A stretch of DNA of 64,000 nucleotides. Origin: Verrucomicrobiaceae bacterium (GTDB lineage: Bacteria; Verrucomicrobiota; Verrucomicrobiia; Verrucomicrobiales; Akkermansiaceae). The notes beneath the pieces were generated by a model. That model did not search any database and was not told the DNA's origin. It saw only the letters and a list, made by a program, of their open reading frames with translations. The stretch spans positions 1 through 64,000 of the forward strand of contig JAIXQS010000011.1 of NCBI GenBank assembly GCA_027485615.1, read 5' to 3'. Below, piece by piece: positions 36,198 through 44,432 of the stretch (its first letter is position 1; each line of letters begins with the position of its first letter). Both the position numbers and the translations under genes were made by a program.

Positions 36198-36312
36198 GCT
36201 GGGAACGCGAGTCTGCGACTCGCAAGCCCATGATGGGAGAAAGAAACCGCCCTCCGGGCCTTCATCTTTGGCATCTCATGGGCTTGCGGGTTTTGAAACC
36301 CGCGTTCCCGGC
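36198..36312. repeat. REP-like palindrome with compensatory arms
   Basis: Left arm 36198-36232 and right arm 36278-36312 are complementary at both ends (gggaacgcg / cgcgttccc and gcaagcccat / atgggcttgc). Between these blocks, each arm has a different internal palindrome (GCGAGTC-TGC-GACTCGC at left, GCGGGTTT-TG-AAACCCGC at right). Fills the space between the TMEM14-like and ELM1-like genes. Confidence 0.8.
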
Positions 36313-36359
36313 GGAATTCGTTTTGCCAAGCTCCGCCGGATTGCCCACGTTCATCGCAC

Positions 36360-37253
36360 ATGGGTGACCCGACGCGAATCCTCGTCATCAGCGACGGCAA
36401 AGCCGGCCACGAGAACCAATCGCTCGGCCTCGCTGAGGCGATGGCGCGCCTGCGTCCGGCGGAAATCCATACCCTCCGCCTCGATATGGGAAAAGGGTTC
36501 CTCGGTAGGCTGAGATCGGCGGTGGCGGATGCCGCGAAGCATCCCCGCCCGCATTTCGTCATCGCCGCCGGCCATGCCACGCATCCCGCCGCGCTTTTGG
36601 CCGCACGGAAATACGGTGTGCGTAGTATCTGCCTGATGAAGCCGAGCCTGCCGGTGTCGTGGTTCGATGTCTGCATCTGCCCGGAACACGATTTCATCGG
36701 AATGCCCGTCCCGCCCAACGTGATCACCAGCAAGGGCGCACTGAACCGCGTGCGGCCTGCGGAAGGCGGGCGATCCGGAAAGATTTTCCTCATCGGCGGC
36801 CCGTCGAAAACCCATGGCTACGACGAGGGTGCGCTGGTCGCCCGCATCCGCGAAATCGCTGCGGACGGCGGATGGCAGGTCGCGGATTCGCGGCGGACTC
36901 CGGAGACCTTCCTGCCCGCGCTGAAGAAGGAGCTGCCCGGCCTCACCGTTTTTCCCCATCGGGAAACGCAGCCCGGCTGGCTTGCCGCGAAGCTCTCCAC
37001 TGCGGAAAGCGTCTGGGTCACTGAGGATTCCGTCTCAATGATCTATGAGGCGCTCACTGGCGGTGCGAAGGTCGGTGTGCTGGATATGCCCCGCCTAAGG
37101 CCGGACGCGCGCGTCATCAGCGGCCTTGATGCGCTGAAAGCCGAAGGCTATTTTGATGCGCACGAACCTCCTCTCCCCCTCGCCGAGGCCGACCGCTGCG
37201 CGGCAACTCTCGCCGGTTTGGGTTTCATGCCTTCCGCAACGGAAAGACAGTGA
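36360..37253 (+). CDS. ELM1/GtrOC1 family putative glycosyltransferase
   Basis: 297 aa. RILVISDGKAGHENQSLGLA at the N-terminus, PHFVIAAGHATHPAALLAAR, IFLIGGPSKTHGYDE and the C-terminal WVTEDSVSMIYEALTGG are typical of bacterial proteins annotated as mitochondrial-fission ELM1-like, a GT-B-type fold. Bacterial members sit in cell-envelope glycan loci. Donor and acceptor unknown. Its 3' end overlaps the convergent DUF2071 gene by 29 bp. Confidence 0.8.
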   Translation: MGDPTRILVISDGKAGHENQSLGLAEAMARLRPAEIHTLRLDMGKGFLGRLRSAVADAAKHPRPHFVIAAGHATHPAALLAARKYGVRSICLMKPSLPVSWFDVCICPEHDFIGMPVPPNVITSKGALNRVRPAEGGRSGKIFLIGGPSKTHGYDEGALVARIREIAADGGWQVADSRRTPETFLPALKKELPGLTVFPHRETQPGWLAAKLSTAESVWVTEDSVSMIYEALTGGAKVGVLDMPRLRPDARVISGLDALKAEGYFDAHEPPLPLAEADRCAATLAGLGFMPSATERQ

Positions 37254-37962
37254 CATCCACCGGTGCCGCAGAGAGCAGGGATACGGGCTGCGTTTCCGGT
37301 TCGGGAAATCCGTTGAGGGCGAAGGGGATCGTGGAGCATTTTCCCTCGGGCATGGGCTCGATGAGGTAGGGGCTGTGGTGGACGCGACCGGTGTGGAGGT
37401 TTCCCTGCGCGTCGGCGGAGAAGAGGAGGTAGCGCTCGACGAGGAACCAATCGAGGCTGCCGGGGGCGGCGGGCTGTGGGTTTTCTGGAAGCCGATAGGT
37501 GAACTCAGCGGCGGGGAGGGGCGAGGCTTTGCGGCGGCTGCGGTAATGGATGAGGCGGTCTTGCTTTTCCGAGGACATTTCCGCGTGCTGGTAGGGGAGA
37601 TTGAAGGCGAAGCGGGCGATCTCGACGGCGAGGGGCTGGTTGCAATCGAGGGAGAAGAACCAGACGCCGGGGTTGCCCGCGTCGTCGTGGACGTAGGTGC
37701 GGAGGTTCAGTTCGTGGAACCACGAGAGCCACGGCAAAGGCGGAAGGCCGACGGGGCGGATGCGCTCCATGAAAAAAGGGACGATGCCGAGGTAGGCCTT
37801 GCCCGCGAAGGTATCGACGTGAAGTCCGGCGGGGAGGCGGGTGGCGATCATTTCCGGTTCCGCCTCCCAGTGGAAAAAGCCGAGTCCGGCCCAGCGCTGT
37901 TTCATCACAGGAAAACCTGCGGGTCGTTGCGTTTGGGCGAGGCGTTGTTGTTCGGTGGGCAT
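37225..37962 (-). CDS. DUF2071 (YqjF-like) protein
   Basis: 245 aa, soluble. WEAEPEMIATRLPAGLHVDT, YLGIVPFFMERIRP, LPWLSWFHELNLRTYV and the FSLDCNQPLAVEIAR block match the DUF2071/YqjF pattern; biochemical role unknown in the family. Start ATG 37962. Lies downstream of the type III polyketide synthase on the same strand, with a 93-bp gap containing tandem repeats, so co-transcription is uncertain. Confidence 0.82.
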   Translation of the reverse strand: MPTEQQRLAQTQRPAGFPVMKQRWAGLGFFHWEAEPEMIATRLPAGLHVDTFAGKAYLGIVPFFMERIRPVGLPPLPWLSWFHELNLRTYVHDDAGNPGVWFFSLDCNQPLAVEIARFAFNLPYQHAEMSSEKQDRLIHYRSRRKASPLPAAEFTYRLPENPQPAAPGSLDWFLVERYLLFSADAQGNLHTGRVHHSPYLIEPMPEGKCSTIPFALNGFPEPETQPVSLLSAAPVDVTVFPLRKA

Positions 37963-37972
37963 TTTTTTTAAC

Positions 37973-38002
37973 CGCGAATGGACGCGAATGATCGCGAATG
38001 AA
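37973..38002. repeat. Three 10-bp tandem repeats
   Basis: Units CGCGAATGGA, CGCGAATGAT and CGCGAATGAA sit head to tail at 37973-38002, just upstream of the DUF2071 start. Followed at 38011-38052 by an AT-rich tract of attgatg/ctgattgtt/ttgattttgg words like those at 39086-39197. Confidence 0.8.
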
Positions 38003-38055
38003 GAGGGGGATTGATGAATGCTGATTGTTGATTTTGGATTTCTGATTTCTGACTC

Positions 38056-39087
38056 CTATCTTCGCGATAGCGAACACGAATGCGCGGCGAAGCCGGCTCC
38101 GAAGGCGGTGAGCCAGAGGGATTCGGGGTTGGGGTGGGTGCGGAGGCGTTCCTCTAGGGCGAAGAGGAGGGAGGGGCTGGACATGTTGCCATGGCGGCGG
38201 AGGACTTCGCGGGTTTCGGTGAGTTGGAAGCCGGGCAGGGCGGTCTCGAGGGCTTCGATTACATCGCGGCCGCCGGAGTGGGCGAGGATCTGGTCGGGTT
38301 TTTCCGGGAGTTTTCCGTAGAGGTGGGTGACGGCTTGTGCGGCGAGCGTGGGGACGCTGCGGTGGAGCTGGTTCTTGAGTTTTCCGGCGGAGTTGACGAA
38401 GCGGATTTTCTCGCGGTCGGCGGGGACGTGGTGGGTGTCGAAGGAATGGAAACTACGGGAACCCTCGTAGGTGGGTTTCCCGGTGAGGATGGCGGCGGCG
38501 GCGCCATCGCCGAAGAGGCAGAGGGAAATGAGGACGCCGGGGTCGTCATCGATGTAAAAGGCGGCGGAGGAGATCTCCACGGCGACGACGGCGACGGTGT
38601 GGTCGGGGTTCGCGGCGAGGTATCCGTGGGCGGCGCGGAGGGTGGGGATGGCCGCGCCGCAGCCGAGCCCGACGAGATCGCAAAGGTAGGTATCGGGGCG
38701 CAGGCCGATTTTTTCCGCGACGTGGCTGGAGGGGCCGGGGCAGAGATAGCCGGTGCAGGTGCAGAGGAAGAGGGCATCGATTTTTTCCGGAGCGAGGCCG
38801 GATTTTTGCAGGGCTTTGGCGAGGGCTTCAGCGGCAAGGGCGGGGGCGTGGTTCTCGAAGGAGCGGTTCAGCACCTGGGCATCCTGCCTGAACACGGGGC
38901 CGAGATCGGCGGCGGTGAACTGGCGGCCGGCGATGCCGGAGCTGCCGTTCGTGAGGATCTTTTCCAGCAGGGAAACGGAGCGGGGTTTCAGCGCGCCGAA
39001 GTCCGGGTGGGACTGGAGAGCCAGCCACGTTTCCGCCTGGGTGAAGGTGTGAGGCGGGTTGGCGGTGGCGAGGGCGGTTAGGAACAT
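38056..39087 (-). CDS. Type III polyketide synthase (chalcone/stilbene synthase-like)
   Basis: 343 aa, homodimeric thiolase-fold enzyme that extends an acyl-CoA with malonyl-CoA. All three catalytic residues are present: Cys143 in [11 protein letters not shown], His270 in ILAHSGGRD and Asn301 in [10 protein letters not shown]. Bacterial type III enzymes of this size make alkylresorcinols, alkylpyrones or naphthols. In this cluster (methyltransferase, FAD oxidoreductase, synthase) a methylated and oxidised aromatic lipid or pigment is the likely product. Start ATG 39087. The product class is inferred, not readable. Confidence 0.92.
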   Translation of the reverse strand: MFLTALATANPPHTFTQAETWLALQSHPDFGALKPRSVSLLEKILTNGSSGIAGRQFTAADLGPVFRQDAQVLNRSFENHAPALAAEALAKALQKSGLAPEKIDALFLCTCTGYLCPGPSSHVAEKIGLRPDTYLCDLVGLGCGAAIPTLRAAHGYLAANPDHTVAVVAVEISSAAFYIDDDPGVLISLCLFGDGAAAAILTGKPTYEGSRSFHSFDTHHVPADREKIRFVNSAGKLKNQLHRSVPTLAAQAVTHLYGKLPEKPDQILAHSGGRDVIEALETALPGFQLTETREVLRRHGNMSSPSLLFALEERLRTHPNPESLWLTAFGAGFAAHSCSLSRR

Positions 39088-39197
39088 TGATTATTGATTA
39101 TTGGAAATTGAGTATTGGGGAAGTGCGCCGAGGCGGGCTGATGGGGTATGGATTCGTGCTCTTTCCAATCAACAATCGACAATCATCAATAATCAAT
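39086..39197. repeat. AT-rich inverted repeat between PKS and oxidoreductase genes
   Basis: Arms 39086-39103 (ATTGATTATTGATTATTG) and 39180-39197 are 18 nt with one mismatch. The left arm touches the start codon of the type III PKS and the right arm runs to the first base of the oxidoreductase stop codon, so the hairpin fills the whole 109-bp gap. Related to the AT-rich words at 18751 and 38011. Confidence 0.85.
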
Positions 39198-40198
39198 CAG
39201 CGCAGCAACGCGAGCAGGGGGCGTAAGGGGGTGTGTTTCAGGAGAGGGCGGGTGAGGGTGTGGAAGAGGAGGGGGTGGAGGAGTTTGGCGGAGGTGAGGC
39301 GTTTGGTGAAGCGTTTGGCGAGCTGGCGTTGGATGGCTTCGCAGGCGTCGGGCCATGTCCGGGTGTTGTTTGCGTAGGCGATGAGATGGGGTAGGGCTGT
39401 TTCGGCGGATTGGAAGGCCATGGTCATGCCGTTGCCGGTGAAGGGCGGGATGATGGCGTGGGAATCGCCGAGCGAGAGGAGGCCGGGGGTCGGGGCTTGC
39501 AGGCCGAGCGCGAATCCGGCGACGGCGGTGAACGATCCCTCCCGCCACTCCGCCGCCGCGATCCGCCGGGCGAGTTCTGTGTTGCCGTTTTCCGTGAGGT
39601 AGGCGGGGAGGAGATCGGCGTGGCGGGCGGTGATGGATTTGTCGATGCGGAACAGGCCGCAGGCGTTGTGCCAGCCGTCCTCGACCGGGGTGATGCCGAG
39701 GTATCCGCGCGGGCCGCTGTGCATTTCCAGATGGGCGGTGGTGCTGATGCCGCGGATGTGCGCCTTGAGGCCGATCCATTCGCCCTTCGCGGGTTTGCGC
39801 CCGGCGGTCCAGACTTCTCCGGGTTGGCCGGGGTTCATTTTCCGCCGCGATCCGGTGTGGATTTCGACGCCGAGGGAGGTGGCGATTTTCTGGAGGCGGT
39901 CGTCGAGGAGGTGGCGGGAGAGGGCGAGGGCGGGTGTGGGGAGGGTGTTTTCGCGCAGGAGGGTGTCGCGGGAAAACCAGGTGACGCTGCGGTGGAGGTG
40001 AGCGTCGGCGAGGGTTTCGGCGATGCCGAGGGTTTCGAGTGTTTCCCGCGAAATGCCGGAGATGAACTCGCCGCAGACGCGGTGGCGCGGATAGCTGCCC
40101 GCCTCGTGGAGCGCGACCGACACGCCGTTTTTCCGGAGAGCGATGGCGAGGGAAAGGCCGGTGAGTCCGCCTCCGGTGATGGTGATCGTTTCGCTCAA
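39197..40198 (-). CDS. FAD-dependent oxidoreductase (geranylgeranyl-reductase-like)
   Basis: 333 aa. The N-terminal dinucleotide motif TITGGGLTGLSLAIALRKNG, the HRVCGEFISG loop typical of geranylgeranyl-reductase/squalene-epoxidase-like flavoproteins, and the second FAD motif LSLGDSHAIIPPFTGNGMTM. Acts as a hydroxylase or reductase of a lipid or aromatic ring. Sits between VapC and the PKS on the same strand. With the methyltransferase it forms the tailoring set of the polyketide cluster. Confidence 0.85.
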   Translation of the reverse strand: MSETITITGGGLTGLSLAIALRKNGVSVALHEAGSYPRHRVCGEFISGISRETLETLGIAETLADAHLHRSVTWFSRDTLLRENTLPTPALALSRHLLDDRLQKIATSLGVEIHTGSRRKMNPGQPGEVWTAGRKPAKGEWIGLKAHIRGISTTAHLEMHSGPRGYLGITPVEDGWHNACGLFRIDKSITARHADLLPAYLTENGNTELARRIAAAEWREGSFTAVAGFALGLQAPTPGLLSLGDSHAIIPPFTGNGMTMAFQSAETALPHLIAYANNTRTWPDACEAIQRQLAKRFTKRLTSAKLLHPLLFHTLTRPLLKHTPLRPLLALLR

Positions 40199-40249
40199 GC
40201 GGGCGAAGCTAACATGCTTCCGGGAACTTGGTATCGGTAAGTTTTCCCG

Positions 40250-40666
40250 TCAGGGCTCCTGGTAGCTGCCGCCGTAGCCGGGGGTGTAGGGCTGGATGAG
40301 GCCGAGGTTGGCGAGGGCGTCGAAGTGCTTGTCGCGGGAGTAGATACGGTGGCCGTTGCGGTTCGCGATGACGGCAATCAGGGCGTCCGACCATGGGATG
40401 TTCAGCCCGTGCTTGCGGACGCGCCACTGGAAGCGAATGGTCTCGTCCCATACCGCTTCCGTTTGCGGCAGGTAGGGGAGGAGGGAAAAGAGGTTGGAGA
40501 TGACGGTTTTCTCGTCATCGCGCGCGCCGCCGAGGACTTCGAGTTTCACGATGCCGCAGAAGCAGGCCTGCATTTCCTCGATGAGATTCTCCAGCGCGAG
40601 GCTGACCATGACATCGCCATTCTTGCGGAAAAGCTCGATCCAGACTGAGGAATCGCAGAGCACCAT
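40250..40666 (-). CDS. vapC: VapC-type PIN domain toxin
   Basis: 138 aa. PIN-domain acidic residues are all visible: Asp5 in LCDSSVWIELF, Glu43 in KLEVLGGARD, Asp94 in WSDALIAVIA, and Asp112/116 in SRDKHFDAL. PIN toxins are RNases that cleave tRNA or rRNA. Starts 2 bp after the antitoxin stop (ATG at 40666), so translation is coupled. Located between two polyketide-cluster genes. Confidence 0.9.
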   Translation of the reverse strand: MVLCDSSVWIELFRKNGDVMVSLALENLIEEMQACFCGIVKLEVLGGARDDEKTVISNLFSLLPYLPQTEAVWDETIRFQWRVRKHGLNIPWSDALIAVIANRNGHRIYSRDKHFDALANLGLIQPYTPGYGGSYQEP

Positions 40667-40668
40667 GG

Positions 40669-40902
40669 TCAGGATTTTTTCTTGGAGGCGGTGTCCTGGG
40701 ATAAGCCCCACGCTTCGATCTCGTCGTTGGTGTGGGCGTAGTCCAGGGGATTCTCCCGCAGGGAGCGGATGATGGCGACCGCCTTCTTGCGGTTGACGAA
40801 CAGTTCCGCCGCCTTGGCGATACCGGCGCTCATTTTGGTTTCCCCGGTCAGTTCCATGATCTCCTTGACCAAGGTTTCGTTCAGTTCGACGCTTACTCTC
40901 AT
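40669..40902 (-). CDS. vapB: VapB-type antitoxin
   Basis: 77 aa. N-terminal ribbon-helix-helix pattern (MRVSVELNETLVKEIMELTG, then KMSAGIAKAAELFV) for DNA binding, and a C-terminal tail (EIEAWGLSQD) of the type that covers the PIN active site. Expected to neutralise VapC and autorepress the operon. Starts 34 bp after the methyltransferase stop on the same strand. Confidence 0.88.
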   Translation of the reverse strand: MRVSVELNETLVKEIMELTGETKMSAGIAKAAELFVNRKKAVAIIRSLRENPLDYAHTNDEIEAWGLSQDTASKKKS

Positions 40903-40936
40903 GGCGGGAGAATGAGGCTAGATGCTGCAAATTCAA

Positions 40937-41584
40937 TCAATAAATGCTGCAAAGGTTAGCAGATTGATTGGTTCTTTGCGCAAATATCCGGAGGGAGCCA
41001 CGCCATGAAACGCATTCCTGGACAAGGTGATCCAGCCCAAGGGCGGCGGGGAGTTCCCCATGCCGGAAGCCCGCCTCGATGCTGACCCGCATGTCGTGGC
41101 GGGTGATGGGGTGGACGAAGGGGGTGGCGAGTTTTCCCAACAGCAGCGGCAGGCGGGCGCGGAGGGGTTCGTTGATGACGAGGGTGTCGAAGCCGCGCAT
41201 CCACTCGCCGAGGTCGCGGAGCTGCGTGTCGGAGAAGTGGTGGAGGAAGAGGTTCGCGATCAGGGTGCCGCCGTGGGCGGGCGGGGCTTGGCTGAAAAGG
41301 TCGCCCTGCATCCATTTCACGGAAAGCGGGAGATGGGCGGGGCGCGGGGCGAGATCGTAGGCGGTGATTTCGGCCTGCGGGAATTCGCAGGCGAGGTGCG
41401 AGAGGAGGTGGCCATCGCCCGCGCCGATCTCGGTGATGTGGCGGGTGCCCGCCGGGATCATGGATGCGATCCAGCGCTCGTTGCCCATGAAAAAGTTAAT
41501 GCGGCGGAGGTCGGCGCGGGAGCGCAGCGCACCGGGGTCGTCGTGGGGGAGGTGGTCGAGGAGTTCCGGGGTGAGCTTGCGCAT
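40937..41584 (-). CDS. Class I SAM methyltransferase of the polyketide cluster
   Basis: 215 aa. SAM-binding motif TEIGAGDGHLLSHLA near residue 52, followed by AYDLAPRP (motif II), QGDLF (motif III) and ANLFLHHFSD. The short size and the neighbouring type III PKS and FAD oxidoreductase suggest C- or O-methylation of the polyketide. First gene of the minus-strand cluster; divergent from the GNAT-nitrilase gene across 89 bp. Confidence 0.82.
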   Translation of the reverse strand: MRKLTPELLDHLPHDDPGALRSRADLRRINFFMGNERWIASMIPAGTRHITEIGAGDGHLLSHLACEFPQAEITAYDLAPRPAHLPLSVKWMQGDLFSQAPPAHGGTLIANLFLHHFSDTQLRDLGEWMRGFDTLVINEPLRARLPLLLGKLATPFVHPITRHDMRVSIEAGFRHGELPAALGLDHLVQECVSWRGSLRIFAQRTNQSANLCSIY

Positions 41585-41673
41585 GGCGGGAAGTTCGGCG
41601 CGGCGGGTGGAGTAGGGAAGCTCGGAAACGATGAATGCTTTACGCGGCGTCGCGGCGGTGGAAGATACACGGC

Positions 41674-43230
41674 ATGGAGCCGCGCGAATTTACGATCGAG
41701 GGGGAAGAGTATGAAGCGAGGACGCCTCGCGAGGAGGATTTCCCGGAAATGATCGCGTTGCACAAGCGGTGCTTTGCGGCCGGGGTGAATGAAGACGGGG
41801 CTTGGCGTGAGGATCAGCTCGAATCGCAGCTCCAGATTTTTCCCGACGGTCAGGTGGTGATCGAAAAAGAGGGGAAGATCGTGGGCGTTTCCTCCAGCCT
41901 GATCGTGTGGATGGGTCTCGATCCGCTGCGCCACCACACCTATTATGGCATCACGGACGACGGCTACTTTTTTAACCATGATCCGCAGGGTGATACGCTC
42001 TACGGCGCGGAGGTTTACGTCGATCCCGGTGAGCGCGGGCGCGGCGTCGGGGCGTATCTCTACGCGCTGCGGCGGGAGCTTTGTAAGCGGCTGAATCTGC
42101 GCCGCATCTTGGCGGGCGGGCGGCTGTGGCATTACGACAAGTTTAGCGACCGCTACACGCCGGAGGAATACGTTTATGCGGTGCAGGACGGATTGGTGAA
42201 GGATCCGGTGCTCGGCTTCCAACTCAAGGAGGGCTTCGTGGTGCGCGATGTGATGCCGAACTACATCCGCGATCCGAAGAGCCGGAATTTCGCTTCGCTG
42301 ATCGAGTGGCTGAACCCGGATTACCAGCAGAGCGAGGGGGATGACCGGAAAGTTCGCGTGGCCTGCGTGCAATACCAGATGCGGAAAATCGCGGACTTCG
42401 ATGAGTTCGCGGCGCAAGTGCGGTATTTCGTGGAAACGGCGGGCGAGGACTACGGCGCGGATTACGTGCTGTTCCCGGAGTTTTTCTCGGTGCAGCTGCT
42501 TTCCGCTATGGAGCCGTATTCCTCGCGCGACGGGATCAGGAAATTGGCGGGATTGACGCCGAAATTCCGCGAGCTGATGTCCACGCTGGCGAGGGAGCAG
42601 GGGCTGCATCTCATCGCCGGTTCGCACCCCGTCCTGCAGGAGGATGGAAGTCTGCAAAACGAGGCGATGCTGTTCCGCCCCGACGGCACTTTCGTTTCCC
42701 AGCCGAAGCTGCACATCACCCCCAGCGAGACAAAGTGGTGGGGGATTTCCGGCGGAAACCAGCTCCTTGTGATCCAGACCCCGAAAGCGAAAGTCGGTAT
42801 CCTGATCTGCTACGATGTGGAATTTCCCGAAGCGGCGCGTTATCTGGCGGAACAGGGTGTGGAAATACTATTTGTCCCGTACTGCACCGACAACCGGCAG
42901 GGTTACCTCCGCGTCACGAAATGCGCGGCAGCGCGGGCGATCGAGAACCAGATCTACGTGGTAACGACCGGCGTGGTGGGAAATTTACCCGACGTGCCGG
43001 CCATGGACATCCATTACGGACGGGCGGCGGTTTACACTCCGTCGGACTTCGAGTTCGCCCGCGACGGCATCCAGGCGGAGGCGGATCCCAACGTGGAAAC
43101 CATGCTGGTGACCGATCTCGACATCAACGACCTCTACCGCTCCCGCGAGGCCGGATCGGTCACTCCGCTGATGGACAGGCGGCGGGATCTTTTTGAACTG
43201 CGTGTGAATCTCGGCGGCGAACAGGGCTGA
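41674..43230 (+). CDS. GNAT acetyltransferase / carbon-nitrogen hydrolase fusion
   Basis: 518 aa. Residues 1-215 are a GNAT domain with the acetyl-CoA loop DPGERGRGVGAYLYALRR. From about 225 a nitrilase-superfamily domain begins (VRVACVQYQMRKI). It has the Glu-Lys-Cys triad: Glu in VLFPEFFSV (about 269), Lys in QPKLHITPSE (about 344) and Cys in GILICYDVEFPEAARYL (about 378). This GNAT-nitrilase fusion is widespread in bacteria but its substrate is unsettled. Start ATG 41674 gives the usual MEPREFTIEGEEYEAR. Confidence 0.9.
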   Translation: MEPREFTIEGEEYEARTPREEDFPEMIALHKRCFAAGVNEDGAWREDQLESQLQIFPDGQVVIEKEGKIVGVSSSLIVWMGLDPLRHHTYYGITDDGYFFNHDPQGDTLYGAEVYVDPGERGRGVGAYLYALRRELCKRLNLRRILAGGRLWHYDKFSDRYTPEEYVYAVQDGLVKDPVLGFQLKEGFVVRDVMPNYIRDPKSRNFASLIEWLNPDYQQSEGDDRKVRVACVQYQMRKIADFDEFAAQVRYFVETAGEDYGADYVLFPEFFSVQLLSAMEPYSSRDGIRKLAGLTPKFRELMSTLAREQGLHLIAGSHPVLQEDGSLQNEAMLFRPDGTFVSQPKLHITPSETKWWGISGGNQLLVIQTPKAKVGILICYDVEFPEAARYLAEQGVEILFVPYCTDNRQGYLRVTKCAAARAIENQIYVVTTGVVGNLPDVPAMDIHYGRAAVYTPSDFEFARDGIQAEADPNVETMLVTDLDINDLYRSREAGSVTPLMDRRRDLFELRVNLGGEQG

Positions 43231-43319
43231 AAAGGCAGATTTTTCGTAAAACTTGGCTTGATTCCCCGGCTTTCGCGATTACAAACACCGCCCCCGCGCA
43301 AGGGCGGGTCTTTCTCTTC

Positions 43320-44195
43320 ATGTCCAACTCACTCAAAATCGCCATCCCCAAGGGCAGCCTGCAAGAGCCGACCGTCGAGCTCTTCAGGAAGGCCGGGTAT
43401 GAGATTTACGTTTCTTCGCGCGGGCTGCGCCCCGCATCGAACGACGCGGAATTGGATATTTATCTGATCCGCGCCCAGGAGATCGGGCGTTATCTCGCAC
43501 AGGGTTTCATCGACTGCGGCATCACCGGCCTCGACTGGGCTTCGGAGGGCGGCGGTGAGTTGGTGGATTTCGCGGAGCTGCCCTATTCCCGCGCTTCCGT
43601 GAACCCGACGCGATGGGTGCTGGTCGTGCCTGAGGACTCGCCGATCAAGACCCCTCAGGATCTGGAGGGGAAACGCATCGCCACCGAGGGCGTGGGCATC
43701 ACCCAGCGCTACCTCGACAAGCTGGGCATCAAGGCTGAGGTTGAGTTCTCATGGGGAGCTACCGAGGTGAAAGTCCCGGATCTCGTGGACGCGATCGTGG
43801 ATGTCACCGAAACCGGCTCCTCCCTGAAAGCCAACCGCCTGCGCATCGTCGATACTCTGCTGGTTTCCTTCCCGCACTTTTACTCGAACCCCACCGCCGC
43901 CTCCGATCCATGGAAACGCGCGAAGATGGACAAGATTTCCATGCTCCTCAAGGCCGCCCTCTGCGCCCGTGACAAGGTCGGCCTGAAAATGAACCTCCCC
44001 GCCGACCGCCTTCCCGAGCTTCTCGGGAAACTCCCGTCGCTGCGCCGCCCCACCGTTTCCCACCTCTCCGAGGAAGGCTGGGTGGCTGTCGAAACAGTGA
44101 TTGACGAGCTGCTCGTCAGGGACATGATCCCCGACCTCAAGAACCTCGGGGCGGAGGGAATCATCGAATACCCCCTCAACAAGCTCGTCCCGTAA
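43320..44195 (+). CDS. hisG: ATP phosphoribosyltransferase, long form
   Basis: 291 aa, the HisG-long type with a C-terminal regulatory (histidine-binding) domain, so HisZ is not needed. First step of histidine synthesis: ATP + PRPP. Seen: KIAIPKGSLQEPTVELFRKA, DCGITGLDWASE, the PRPP-binding VDAIVDVTETGSSLKANRLR, and the C-terminal ACT-like tail VAVETVIDELLVRDM. No other his genes nearby. Start ATG 43320. Confidence 0.95.
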   Translation: MSNSLKIAIPKGSLQEPTVELFRKAGYEIYVSSRGLRPASNDAELDIYLIRAQEIGRYLAQGFIDCGITGLDWASEGGGELVDFAELPYSRASVNPTRWVLVVPEDSPIKTPQDLEGKRIATEGVGITQRYLDKLGIKAEVEFSWGATEVKVPDLVDAIVDVTETGSSLKANRLRIVDTLLVSFPHFYSNPTAASDPWKRAKMDKISMLLKAALCARDKVGLKMNLPADRLPELLGKLPSLRRPTVSHLSEEGWVAVETVIDELLVRDMIPDLKNLGAEGIIEYPLNKLVP

Positions 44196-44228
44196 TCTTT
44201 CAACTGAACCACCAACCCCGCACAAACC

Positions 44229-44333
44229 ATGGGCTCCATCAAGAAACGTCGTAAGACAAAGATCAACAAGCACAAGCGCAAGAAGCGCATGAAGCAGAAC
44301 CGCCACAAGAAGCGTCTCCGCTACAAGTCCTAG
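44229..44333 (+). CDS. AURKAIP1/COX24-like small basic protein
   Basis: 34 aa from ATG 44229 to TAG 44331-44333. MGSIKKRRKTKINKHKRKKR at the N-terminus, with over half Lys/Arg. This is the short AURKAIP1/COX24-domain protein found in Bacteroidota and Verrucomicrobiota, thought from mitochondrial COX24/mS38 to bind the small ribosomal subunit. It lies 33 bp after hisG and ahead of a strong terminator. Confidence 0.88.
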   Translation: MGSIKKRRKTKINKHKRKKRMKQNRHKKRLRYKS

Positions 44334-44363
44334 CCCTCGCGCCGGGACGGCCTTTTTGATCAA

Positions 44364-44404
44364 CGCCGCAAGTCCGCCATACGCGGGCTTGCGGCGTGCT
44401 TTTT
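44364..44404 (+). terminator. Rho-independent terminator
   Basis: CGCCGCAAGTCCGC (44364-44377) pairs with GCGGGCTTGCGGCG (44383-44396), one mismatch, loop of five, then GCTTTTT ending at 44404... the T-run is 44400-44404. Ends the hisG-COX24-like unit. Confidence 0.8.
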
Positions 44405-44432
44405 GAAACCGATGTGATAAACCGGACGAAGG

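Noticed and set aside
41458..42714. 418-codon minus-strand frame opposite the GNAT-nitrilase gene
   Set aside because: Complement shadow of a gene with clear nitrilase motifs; no domain signature.
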